Assembly (NCBI GenBank): GCA_022701365.1 | Contig: JAKUHH010000146.1 | Coordinates: 191,677-255,676, forward strand | Source of the DNA: Mycocentrospora acerina | Lineage: Eukaryota > Ascomycota > Dothideomycetes > Pleosporales | Reading direction: 5' to 3' | DNA length: 64,000 nt | Part shown: in pieces, positions 22,691-33,623 of the stretch | How positions within the stretch are numbered: the first letter of the stretch is position 1 | Layout of the letters: each line of letters starts with the position of its first letter | Translations under genes and position numbers: made by a program | Notes under the pieces: generated by a model | Told to the model about the DNA's origin: nothing | The model's input: only the letters and a program-made list of their open reading frames with translations | The model's database searches: none

Positions 22691-23774
22691 CTACCCCCGT
22701 ACAAACTCTGCAAATCGCGGCAAAAGCGCCATCTTCTCCTCGGGACTGATAATCTCGTCGTAAAACACCAACTTGATATTCTTGTCCTTTTTGCTCTTCT
22801 TCTCTTCCTTCTTGTCTTCGGGCGCTGCCGCCTTGGTCGCCTCGTTGATGAGGTCGTCGAGCGATGCTTGGATGGCGTCTGTGCCTGGTGGAAAGCCACC
22901 CGCTGGTGCGCTGAAGCCTGGTCGTGCGGGTAGCGCGCCAGGTTGCCCCGGTATGCTGCCCGGTCGCGCGGGGATGGCGCCGTTGGACGGGGAGAAGGAT
23001 TGCTGTGGAGGGTAGGCGCCGGCGGGAAAGGCAGACGGAGCGCCGTAAGGAGGTTGAGCGGCTGGAGGTGTCTGTGCATGCTTGTTAGCTGCTGTTGCTG
23101 GTCGCGCTTCTGAAAGCGTTTCCACACGTACGGGCTTCTGTGCAGGCTCCACGACAGGCGGCGCCGGTAGAATACCATTCTTCCGGTCGTGCCTGAACTT
23201 GTCTGCTCGCGCTTCAATCTCGTCCAGGCTCTCGGTCACCTTGGGCCGCTTGTTGGGCGGCGCGACGCCATTTGCGTATTGACCTCGGACAGGGTTGCCC
23301 GTTATGCGCGCGCGCTCCTGCTCCTCGGCAAAGTGCTTCTGTGTGACTTGCTGGTTCTGCAGGTCGATTATCTCTGCGGGTACACCTTCCATGCCGAAGA
23401 TCTCCAGCTCCAGGCCTTGACGCCCGGGGATCGCGTTCTCGACATGTGTGAGGTTTTCCTTGTGGACTTGGGACATGTGGACGGAGAGACCTGCGTCTGG
23501 TCAGCATCGTTGGACGTGTGGATGCACACATGCATGCACATATGTATACACATATGTATGCACATGTATGCACGTGTGTAGGCACAATGGAGGAGAGGCG
23601 GGTGTTACCTCCAGCCGTGTTTAACCGGCGTCCGCAGCGGTCGCATTTGAAGTGTTTTGCTTTCTGATGGGAGATGAGAATCTTGAGGTCGTCAAAGTCG
23701 CGCTCGCAGTAGTAGCACCATGGCCGCTCGAGCTTCTGGTTGAGATCTGGGTATCTCTTGCGCTTCTTCGTCAT
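22691..23774 (-). CDS. ZNF207/BuGZ-like C2H2 zinc-finger protein
   Basis: Exons 23774-23609 and 23490-22691 around a 118-nt intron encode 321 residues. Two C2H2 fingers lie close together at the amino terminus (C20, C23, H36, H41 and C44, C47, H60, H65); the second is split by the intron and rebuilt exactly (LNTAGGLSVHMSQVH). The start MTKKRKRYPDLNQKLERPWC and the spacing match the ZNF207/BuGZ family. In animals these bind microtubules and Bub3 and also associate with the spliceosome; the role in fungi is inferred. After the fingers come a basic segment (NKRPKVTESLDEIEARADKF), a long Pro/Ala/Gly-rich low-complexity region as in BuGZ, and a conserved C-terminus (IISPEEKMALLPRFAEF). I see no clear Bub3-binding GLEBS motif. 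The intron carries an ACATATG-type microsatellite. Confidence 0.85.
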
Positions 23775-24388
23775 GGCGGCGGTCGGAGACGGAGGCGGGA
23801 GAGCGTGTCAAAACGAGGCGGCGACGCAGAAATCGGCAAACGGCAAGTCAACGTCACGGGTGATGTTGGCTGCAATCGAGTCGAGGTGGTCGCGGTGAGT
23901 TGTGAAGCTCGCGGTCCCCCAAGCTAGCGCGGCTGCTGGGCCTTGGCGTCGAGCTCAGATGAACTTTTCTTTTCCTCGTCTCGTCCATACTGCTTTCTTC
24001 GCTCTCAACCCATCCACATCCACACGACACTGTCGTTCAGACGTCCTCTTCGTGTCAGAGGAGCACTGAGCTGATACAGATGTTATCAATCATCATCACG
24101 CAACCCGCACAGCAGCCACTTGAGTCTCTGACCCTCCTACAAGTGCCCTCGGGCAGCATCCCGTATTCTCGCGTCTTGCGTTGGATACGATTTTGCGGCT
24201 GTACAAGCGTTTGTGCATTCTTCGGAATATGTTGCCAGAACAAAAAAAGGTCCTTCATAGTTCACGCTACTTCACTCTTTTGAGTTTCTTTCGAGATTCT
24301 TTGACGAATTCCTTCACGAATTCCTTCAACGAAGAGTGTGACTCCTTGGTTACCTACATATGACGTGAGACATGTGTGAGAATCGTCA
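23775..24388. other. intergenic
   Basis: Upstream of the zinc-finger gene and downstream of the UCH gene. No supported gene; a degenerate ACGAATTCCTTC direct repeat lies at about 24303-24330. Confidence 0.4.
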
Positions 24389-25169
24389 TCAGCGAAGTGT
24401 TTCACTGCCCACCAAAGCCATCAAGCTAAAGCTCATGTTCCCTCTTTGTTCTGCCATCATGCTGCGGATCACGTCCAGACACCTCTCAGATGTCACGTCC
24501 GCGTCTGCCGCCAGCCAGCCCAGGTCGATCGGCCGCTTACGGTCGCCATCAAGTTGATACAAGTGGCCATCTGCATCTGACTTGACAAAGGCAATGTAGT
24601 GGAAATCCACCTCGTCCTCTGGGTTAGTTGGCGCTTCTGTATCACCCTGATTCGCTACCTCGGCATATGCATGCTCCAGCTCTTGACTGTCTTCAAGCAA
24701 TTTCGCACGCTCCTCTAGTCCCAATGACCTGCAGGCTGCCAAGAGCTTGCCTAAGGTAGAGTTGGGTCCTACGCCGCGTCAACACACAATGCTAGAGCCA
24801 TGTAGTAAACTTACCGATGGTTTTATGAACCTTCCCATTGCAAACAGCGTGCAGGATCGCATAAAGCCCACATGCATTATTGATTGTTTGCTTGAAGAAA
24901 ACCACATCTCCTCCACTGTGTTCTGTGGCCCCCTCGTCTTCGGCCCGTACTCTCTGCTCATACACCTCAGTAGTTGGAACCACAAGGACCAACGCATATG
25001 CTTGTGGCGGAAGGAATGCTGATAGTTCTGGTTGGTCTAGCGAGAAGATGTCTTGGAAGTACAATGATGTTGGAAGCCCGAGCTTATGGATTAGCTTGGT
25101 GAAGATTTCTGGGTTGGATTCCAGCGGGATAAAGTGTTTGCGATATGTTTGGATGGATAGGGAGGTCAT
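24389..25169 (-). CDS. ubiquitin carboxyl-terminal hydrolase, UCH-L3/Yuh1 type
   Basis: Peptidase family C12 deubiquitinase that removes small adducts from the ubiquitin (or NEDD8) C-terminus. Exons 25169-24815 and 24768-24389 flank a 46-nt GT-AG intron (GTAAGT donor) and encode 244 residues, the size of UCH-L3. The catalytic set is complete: oxyanion Gln94 and nucleophile Cys100 in FFKQTINNACGLYAILHAVC, His175 in DFHYIAFV, and Asp192 in YQLDGDRKRPIDLG. The amino terminus RKHFIPLESNPEIFTKLIHK matches the family's ubiquitin-binding start, supporting the ATG at 25169. A variable acidic loop separates the two halves. Identity is secure; whether it acts on ubiquitin or NEDD8 cannot be told from sequence. 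Confidence 0.95.
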
Positions 25170-27187
25170 TTTTGTGATGTTGGCGTACGTCAGTTTGTCG
25201 TGGGTGATAGGTCTTTGGATCTATGAACCTCGGAGCATTTACCTTCGAGGCGATTGGTGTTGGATAGACTCGATTTCTATTGAGGGCTGACAAGCTTTGC
25301 AAAATGTCCTGGTCGCTACAGATGCAATGCCTGTGCTGAAGGCAGATGGGTCATTCGTGCCTGCTTGTGTTCATGGGGGACTAGCACCATCCTCACCGAA
25401 ATTTTCGAGTTAAAGTCGAAGATACGCAGTTTTAAATCGCAAAGAATTAGTTTTAGATTATGCAAGTTGTCCGTGCAAAGGCCCCAACCATAGTAGTATG
25501 TCTGGACAAGGAAAGTGAAGTTACCGCCCTGGCATTTGAGCCTAACAAGCAATTCGAAGCCACTGAACAGGAATGAAGAGAATTGATGCGGCAAGACCGA
25601 TTTAAGTATGTAAAGTCTCGGTTGTCACACATGCACTCCTGACCAAGCTTCTTTGGTTTTTTTGTGATTCTATCAATCATGTTCAACTCAGAATAAAAGG
25701 AAGCGATTCATGATTCCCTTCAGTATACTACGCTAATTGCATTGTCACATTACCTACCCTGATTGGCACCGATGCGGCACGAACTCGAACATATCTTGGA
25801 TTATGAGAGATAGAATTGGGCCTGGTTAATACAACAAACTTTGTCTCGAAAGAAGTCGTTGTGCAGAGAGGCGCGCATAAAACAAGGCGGATGACCTTGT
25901 GCAAGCCCTTCATTTATTCATGTTTTCAAGACGACAAGTTTGGTCATTAGCCTGCTCCAAGCTTTGCCGAAATTATGAGAGATGTCCGCTCAGGGACTCG
26001 AGTAGACGAACTCTAATTTCAGATACGCTCCTGATATATACGCACCGCTTCCGATTTCAGCCTGCTACCTTTAGTAGTCGATCGAGCTGGTAGACCAGAG
26101 GCAGCGAGCTCAAATGTGAAGAAGAAAGTCGAAATTTACGAGGAAAAAATGTTTGTTGACACCACCAAACACAAGTGTAGGTACCGGCAGTTTTTTGTCA
26201 CTGAGAAACGTCGATTTGGACTAGGTCGATGGATCATCAGGCAAAGCGAATGCAATTTGCATTTTTCATGACGGGGAAGCACTTCTAATTTTACGACAAT
26301 GTGAGGGGAAAGTTATTGACAAGAAGCATGCAGACGAAAGAAGATGAAGTTACATCGAACAAGATTGAGATTCCACGAGGTCATTGGAGAGGCATTTGTT
26401 GACGGATCGATGTAATAAGAGGTTAGAATAGAGGACGGATTTACAAGTAGGCAAGTATTGCCAAAATGGTATCATCTACTGTAATGTTGCATCACTTCAT
26501 ATTTTGAGCGATTTTCCAACATCATTTTTGTATCATGCGTCAAACTCAATGATATCATATCATTTAAGAGCTAGGATCCTTTCCCCGTACAGAAAAACCT
26601 GTTAGCATATGAGCATTCAGATGATTGCAGGACTACTGCCCTTTCTTTTCAATTTCCATTTAATGACCCAAATCACCGCATTGACAAGTCCCAGAAATAG
26701 GCCTCATCTCGTACTCAGGAACCTTTTGGTGTTGATGCTGATGTTCATGCTGCTGTAACCTGTCACCCTCGCCACTAGTCCAAGACTATGACGTGGCCAC
26801 CCTAAACTTCCAGCCTCCAACCTTTCGTTTCCGGTACACTCGGCGCAGAAAGAATCCCAATTTAGCATCCGGGAAAATAGCACTGCAGATCTCCCGGTGC
26901 AGTTGTGCCGAAACGGAATTAGCTTGCGCAGCACGAATGGCCGATCTTGCTACGGTGCTACTCGGAAGATGTTACAGTGGGGCTGGGTAAAGTCTGTTGG
27001 ATACGAGACATGACGAGGCGGACATATGGTTGATGACGAGGGAGGGAGATATAAAGATGTGATCCTGCAGTCAAGTAATTTACGTTTCAGTACCAAATCA
27101 TCTGCATTACAACTACTGATCTGAACAAACGTTTCTACAACCCACAAACACATCAGCCAATCACCCTAATAAATCAAAACCATCAAC
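25170..27187. other. intergenic, moderately AT-rich
   Basis: Two kilobases without a supported gene. Short open frames are present but none shows family character. A TATAAAG sequence at 27050-27056 lies about 135 bp before the NIS1-like start and is a plausible core promoter. Confidence 0.45.
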
Positions 27188-27646
27188 ATGCGTTTCTCCA
27201 CACTCACCGCCGCCCTCACCGCCGCGTCCCTCTCATCTGCACGCATAGTCGGCATAGCCGCGCCCTCGACTCTCGCCCCGAACTCGACCTTCAACCTCAC
27301 ACTCCTCACCGAAAACTACATCCAGACTGTAGCCGATATCTCCGTAGCATGGGGCTACACATTCTCGCCCTACAACAACACTGTCGGGTCTCTGGTCTCT
27401 TCTGCATACCTCGGCCCCAACAACTCAAACACACTACAAAACATCACAATTCCCGCAACGGCACCAGCAGCGTTCAACAGCTCGAGTTATGCCGGCAAGG
27501 AGATTGTGCTCACGGCCGGTGTAACGAGCTTGTATGGCGCGAGTGGGGGGTTTGTGACGTATGGGTTCAGCGTCAATGTTACAGTTGGCGAGGAGACGAG
27601 TGATGAGCTTGTGGTTAGTGAGGGGTCGGCATGGCTGCAGAACTAA
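27188..27646 (+). CDS. NIS1: NIS1-like secreted effector
   Basis: Small secreted protein, 152 residues, single exon. A clear signal peptide (MRFSTLTAALTAASLSSA) precedes RIVGIAAPSTLAP. The block LTLLTENYIQTVADISVAWG, then SSAYLGPNNSN, VTSLYGAS and VNVTVGEETS is the pattern I recognise from the NIS1 family. NIS1 was first described in Colletotrichum as a necrosis-inducing secreted protein. It is widely conserved in ascomycetes and some basidiomycetes and is reported to interfere with plant receptor kinases such as BAK1. The mature protein has no cysteine, unlike most small effectors, and has several N-glycosylation sequons. It is convergent with the S28 peptidase gene. Function here is by family; activity is not shown. 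Confidence 0.82.
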   Translation: MRFSTLTAALTAASLSSARIVGIAAPSTLAPNSTFNLTLLTENYIQTVADISVAWGYTFSPYNNTVGSLVSSAYLGPNNSNTLQNITIPATAPAAFNSSSYAGKEIVLTAGVTSLYGASGGFVTYGFSVNVTVGEETSDELVVSEGSAWLQN

Positions 27647-27885
27647 GGCGATTTGGAGAGAAAATAATTGACGCATGGATGGTAGTTTGCTAGACATTTC
27701 AATACATAATATATCTTAGTTTCACGGATGATTGATGAAATGTGTGGTGGAGAGCGTTTCGTTATCCAACTTTTGTCATTGCGTAGCGTTGTCGTAGTGA
27801 TTATCATGTTATTCATTGACTATATAGAGTGTGCCATCAACCGGACGGAAGTTCGGGTGTCCTGTAACCTGCAGTGCACTTAAAA

Positions 27886-29780
27886 TCACTTAAGTTCACT
27901 CTGGTATTCGCCCTTGAATTCTACATCAAGTTAGTGACAGATCCTATAAATTTGTTATACTTCAAAGCACGTACCCTCAACCCAATCAACAACAAAGTTC
28001 TTCAGGAACTGTTGTGCATACACAACCTGGGGCGGTGGCGATAATGGCGTTGTCTCGTTCTCAAACACACCGTTCTCCTCCCAGTGATGTACTGCATGGC
28101 TGATCAGCAACCACGGCTTCTCTGTCGTCGAATTTCTGCTTTCGGGGTACCAGAGCGGCGTCGCAGGTCTCCAGGGATCAGCATTGCCGCCGAGATGCGC
28201 AAGACGAGGGTAGTCGATGCTGTAATTGCCGTACTTGTTGACTCGGTCCGTCTCTGGGGGCTCCGTGATGTTGAACTGCGCTCTGCAGAAGTAGGTCAGG
28301 TACTCGAGAGTGAGGGAACGGGAGATGAGTGGCTTGATCTCTGGAGGGGTGTTGCCAGTCTGAATGTAGCCCCACTCTGTGCAGACTTGGTAACTCCAGC
28401 TTGTAGCACCGTAGTCGGAGAGCTCAGTGTAGGACTGTAGAGCAGTGTCGTTAATCGTAGTGAAATACTGGTCTTGTGTCGTGCCTGATTGTCTCCATCC
28501 GGCCAAGGCAGTCTTGTTGATCCAGCTGATGGTGTTGAGGGTGATGTTCTGGACAAGAGTGTCCTTGTCGTAGCCAGCTGCTGAGACAATGTCTGAGACG
28601 GCTGAGCGGAGAGACTCGGTGGAAGGATCCGCTTGATCGACCGACTGAGTGAGGTTGTTGCAGTAACTGAGGATGTCAGTGTTGTAAAATGTCAAGTTAG
28701 TATGTAACTTACTTGAAGAAAGAAGCTGAATTCTCCTCAGCATCCCAGCTATTTATTATTAGTCAAAAACTACAGGTACATGCTTTTGTGTAGCTTACTT
28801 AGTGCTTTGCAGACCATAGACACCAGTCAATTGGTTTGCAAAGTCCCTATCGTCGGTGATGTTTCCTAATCCAAAGACCTCCTTCAGCGACTGAACCTTC
28901 TCGGCGTTGGTCTCGTTGAGCAAAATATTGTCAACGACATCGATAAGCAGTTGAGTGTTCTTGATGCAGTCTGGGGGACCAAAGAGCCTAGCCGGCTCAA
29001 AGTACTGCCAGTAGTCGTAGATTGCTACTGTGACACCCGACGACGAGATTGCACCCCAGAATGTCTCTGGATAAGCAACGCGCAAGAATGCAGCCTGGGC
29101 GCCTGCGTAGGAGCCACCGTACACAACCCATGGCGTATTTGGCGCAGTGAGATCGGCATCGATACCCTCAAATTTCACATTGCGCGCGAAGTAATCTACT
29201 TCGGCCAAAGCCTGCTCAGTCGAGAGGAATCGCAGGTTCTTAGTCGTAAGGTCAGGAACAGGGAAGCTCTTTCCATAGTAACGGTGCTCAAGGATGACGC
29301 CTAGGCCGTTCGTGGCCTTTGCGACTTGATGAACGATTCCCTTTTGCAAGAAAGGGAGACGACCAGCTCCGTCAGTTTCGCCGCCGAGAAGAACGAAGAC
29401 GGGGCCGCCAGGCTGGTAGTACGTGTCGTCAAACCAGTACCTTAGGTCAAACGAGCCGTTACTATGCGGTTCGTATCGCGTCTCGTTATGGAAAAAGTCG
29501 ATAGGTACTGAGATGTTGTGCTCTGGGTAAAGAAGCGTGAGATCAAGCCCATCGTCGCGCTTGTGCAAATCGCGTCGCGTCTTGGTCAGTTCAAGCTAGA
29601 GACGCGTCAGCGATGAACTCCCCAAACTGCCACCCATTGGCGACCATCAAACATCGTCACGTCACTCGGGCGCACGCTACCTACCTCTGCTTCCCTTTCC
29701 GCCGCATTCCTGGGCCTGATCTTGATTGCCGCAGCCTCAAGCCCAAACAACAGTCCCGTGACAGCAATTGAGAAACGCAT
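27886..29780 (-). CDS. secreted serine peptidase, family S28 (prolyl carboxypeptidase-like)
   Basis: Secreted peptidase that cleaves after proline, related to fungal extracellular serine carboxypeptidases. Exons 29780-29685, 29595-28799, 28748-28713, 28666-27975 and 27920-27886. The signal peptide is MRFSIAVTGLLFGLEAAA. The nucleophile is Ser194 in VVYGGSYAGA; the Asp is about residue 473 in LGGNADPWRP and the His about 503 in SHAVHHWEENG, the expected S28 order. PGGPVFVLLGGE and EHRYYGKS are family blocks. The third exon is only 36 nt. The 3' end has two readings. An intron (GTACGT donor, CTAAC branch, TAG acceptor) gives the end WVEEFKGEYQSELK; unspliced it would stop at 27955 with WVEGTCFEV. 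The spliced form is preferred for its strong signals. Many N-glycosylation sites fit secretion. Confidence 0.9.
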
Positions 29781-30778
29781 GGTTGCAGCAACAGAGCGAT
29801 CACAATTATGTCTATGCGGAGACGCAGCAGTGTACTAAATACAATTCATTGCGCGAGGATGACGATATCTAGATAACATGTATCTATGCGGAAGGTGGTC
29901 AAGGTAGCCTCGTAATCCTCCAGGCTAGAGCCACATTGAGAAGGAGGCTTTAGGATCTGCAGACGCGGGACGCTGGACGCGCCACAAAGCTTGCTTGATG
30001 ACAAGACCAGACAAGCAGTTACGATGGGAACCTGATTCGCGAGAAAGGGCATGATGGAGCTTGCGACGCGAACATGTGTGCGCGTTCAACGGTCGTGAAG
30101 CTTGAAGAAGCTTGTTCGTGACTCGCCGTCAAGTAGGTCCGACACAACAGCACTACCAGTATCATCAGCGCGACAGACAGGCAGTGAACCATGGGATGGC
30201 CTAATTTTCAAGGATGGCACAGATGAAGGGTGATTGGAGCAGATTCTAAATGTCAATAACAGCTTGCACGGCCCACGCTCACACGACCATATTGATAGGG
30301 ATTTAATTGACGGTATTACTTGGAAGTTCTTTACTTGCGATCCGAATGCACCCCTCACTGTAGAAGACCAGGCACTCTGTGCTCTGACCTTTGAGTCGAA
30401 AAATTCGTCTCGAATCCATGTTGCGGCTTAGTCGACAGGCGAACATCCTCCTTAAGTGCCTGCTCGTAATAACACGACTTCAGTAGACAAGCGCCGAACG
30501 AGTGTGTCTGTGACTGTCGATTTATGTTAGCTTTGGAGGGCTTCACTGATCAGGCGAAAGAAGTTATGTTAAGAGGACCCAATTTTCTCGTTATGAAGTA
30601 AACAATCGAGGGCACGGAAATCTCTGATGTTTTGACGCTTTCATAAACTGCTGGTCTTACTATGTATTTTCTAGTGTAATGTGCTAACGCAGGTCACGGA
30701 TCACTAATTTGTTGTTGCAATACCAGCCTCTGGTTGTGACGCTGACTCCGCAAATCTAATTCGCTGGTGCTCTTCGAA
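29781..30778. other. intergenic, upstream of S28 peptidase
   Basis: No supported gene. A 68-codon minus-strand frame (29846-30052) begins with a hydrophobic stretch but has no other support. The DNA becomes AT-rich after about 30.4 kb. Confidence 0.4.
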
Positions 30779-30824
30779 ATGGACGTCGCGGAAGCTCTCC
30801 TCTCTTATCAGTCATCTGCACCAC

Positions 30825-31094
30825 TTGATAAAGACAAGTGATATATCTGACTTGTTCTTCTCCATCGTAAACGACAAGTGGAACATGCAAACATCACTCC
30901 CGAAAATAGTTCAGGCGATGACACGACTAGGTGCAATCTCCCCCAATTGGCTTGGCCAAGACAATGTCTTTGATTTCCAAATGGCTTTCGATATTGTGGT
31001 TGGCGAAAAAAAGTTTATAACAACGGAAGAAGGATACGTAAGATTTGCCCCCAAGGTCTCTCAGAAAGAAGCCCTGGTCATAGTCATACTTTGA
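30825..31094 (+). pseudogene. possible HET-type protein C-terminal relic
   Basis: An 89-codon open frame with no proper ATG and no upstream continuation. Its end, VGEKKFITTEEGYVRFAPK followed by a hydrophobic VIVIL, resembles the motif near the C-terminus of fungal heterokaryon-incompatibility (HET) domain proteins, where a T-E-G-Y segment precedes a GD-hydrophobic strand. The glycines and the VPFxLR end expected next are missing, and the frame stops. I read it as a decayed fragment; a chance match is possible. No HET domain proper is visible nearby. Confidence 0.3.
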
Positions 31095-33623
31095 GTAAAT
31101 TACTCTACGTACTATGTCTTTCACTTGGCCAAAAGGCAGAACCCAAGAAAAGAACAATATCAGCCAAAATTGATATATTATCACGTGTGTGAGAGTACAA
31201 GAGCAATTGAGCACCCAGCGCCTACAAAGTCTTATATTCATACACTCATAGTTATACATCAAGTTCCTCCTAACTATTCACTCAAAAATTATGGCCACTG
31301 GCAACGATTTAGCGAGTCAGCAATTCACTTTTTTTTTTAGAGATGCGTACGTTTACGGCATAGGGCATGGAGTACGTTACGAAGAAACGAAGCTTGCATT
31401 ATTCTATCTAAAATAGCGAAATTAGTTTGTGGCAAATTCAACTCTTTGAACTGGATATACTTCGTTATTTTGTGAAATACCTTCGGGATTGACCGTTGAA
31501 TAATCACTCATATAACCCTCAATCTATTCGATGCATAGCTATAAGCGCCTTCTAATCCAAGGAATTGGTGTGCCTTATCTCGCGACAAGACCCAGCACGA
31601 CATACACGCGGGCGCTAGGATTATCCTAAATAAGATTGCCTCTTGCCCTATCGATCAAAGGAATTCTATCGCTGTTCAAAGAACACTTTTGGTCAACAAT
31701 TTGGTTACTTAAAATAGCGCTTGAATTTCCAGCCTTTCTGCATTGATACTCAAGAAATAGTAGCTTCTTCTATGGGCATCTTTTAGAAAAATTACATTAT
31801 AGTGCTCAAGTGAAAAGTGCCAACAATACCTTCCTCTATGTTCCTAGCTACTCATAGTAAATAGCAGATGCAAGGGTTTATATTTTAATAACACATGCCA
31901 TAAGTGAGAGATTGGAGAAAAGATTTCTCTTGTAGTTAGATGTGGAAGGAAAAGGGATTATATATGCACTTATTGTTTACTTGCTAATGCGGTTGATAGA
32001 CTCCCATTATTTACGGTAATCTTCAGAATAGCAGAACGAATTCTCATTTGGGATATGATTTCGAAATGAGAAGGGTCTAAATTGTCTGACCTGATGCTTA
32101 ATCCACCAAGCCTAGCCTCGAAAGTGGTTTCATAAGTGATAATACAACACTCGCTCAAGGCTTGGAGGTGAGTTTACTGATTTGCTGTATATGCAACAAT
32201 GCTGTGAAATAATGTAGAAGAGCTTACTCTAAAATTTTACTTCAAAGACAATATCATTATAGTTGATTTTTTTTATTCAGATCGGTGGATCATTGTGTTA
32301 TCTATGGTTTCTAGCGGTGATAGTTTTCAAGTACAGTTCTGTGTCCCTGGAGCCTCTGTGGACTGGATGTGGACGAGCTAGAGGTTTCTGAGAAGGATAG
32401 AATGTGATAATAGTCAATGTCATTGTCCGTGCGAGTTTTGGTACCGGTTGATTCGTTGAGAGGGGTGATGGCAATGTTGGTACATGCTTCGTAAGATTGT
32501 TCGACAGAGCATGCACATCCAACAAATCACCATAGCCTCTTGGCATCGATATACTTGGTCGTTATGATATCTATTGGAACAGACGCCATGATATATCAAT
32601 GATAAAGTTTAGACCAGTGTATACTTGGATGAAGCATGGTGCAGGTTAAGCATCTTAGCTAGAACTTAGACAAACTGCATTTCCTCTTAGATTCAATGCA
32701 GCCTTTCTGATTTCCTAACAATATGAATTTGCATATCACGAGGTAGTGAATAGAGAGTTAAGGCTTTCTTTGCCACCATACTACACTTCATCGTGCATGT
32801 TGGCGGTACATAGAAATTCAATATCCTTATCATTCCCACCGAGATGTCTTTCTGATCCGCATATTTTTGCTATTATCTGGTTTTTCAAGAATGATGTTTG
32901 TTATTTGAAACCACTGACAACTATTTCTCAATTGAAAAGCCTCCATAAGTTGATGCTGCTTGAACGGCAAGTCATCGAGGGAGGGGATGCTACATTGTGG
33001 TCAATGGCTCGGCCCGACTGTCCAGTTTGGCCTACTTCTCGCTCTCTGTGCTTCAGGGAGGGTGAGGAAAAATTTCTCGCACCAACTGGTGTTGTGTAGG
33101 TGAGCTTTCGCTGTCATTTCTGGATTTCTCAAATTAGGAGTAGCGGAGGTTACAATCATGCGCGGTATTGGGCCGTTCAACTTTCTGAATTTGCCGATGT
33201 CCGTGCTGTGCATCTGATAGACATCTTTCAAGGATGCAGGAACACTCTGATGTCGCTGTTAGTCGATTTCATCATAAGGAGCGAATCTGATACGTCGAGC
33301 GAAGCTGACTCTCTCTGACTGATACAGGTAGCGTATTGCCAATGCGGGGAATGCTATGAATGTGGTCAGGCCTTCAACCGATAGGAGATAAGAGTACATG
33401 CGGGGCAACGGTATACGAACTCTAAGCGTCAGTCAGCTGCGTTGCAGCCAATAAGACGCCAACAAAAAAGTGACAGTCATGGATGCTCTAGTGAGATTTT
33501 CGGAATGTACATCCGTAGAAATGACATATGAGTTTATTAATTGCTCGAGGGTTGTTACATTTGAACAACATATTCACTGCCAATTTTTATTTCAACCTCT
33601 TGCGTCTGTAGAATTCACGCGTC
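31095..33623. other. AT-rich gene desert
   Basis: AT-rich sequence without a supported gene. Frames at 32298-32546, 32746-33099 and 33001-33231 are short and unrecognised. Composition suggests old, mutated repeat DNA, but no transposon domain can be read. Confidence 0.5.

Noticed and set aside
29846..30052. 68-codon minus frame with a hydrophobic start
   Set aside because: Could be read as a small secreted protein, but no second feature, conservation or splice evidence supports it, and it sits in the S28 promoter.
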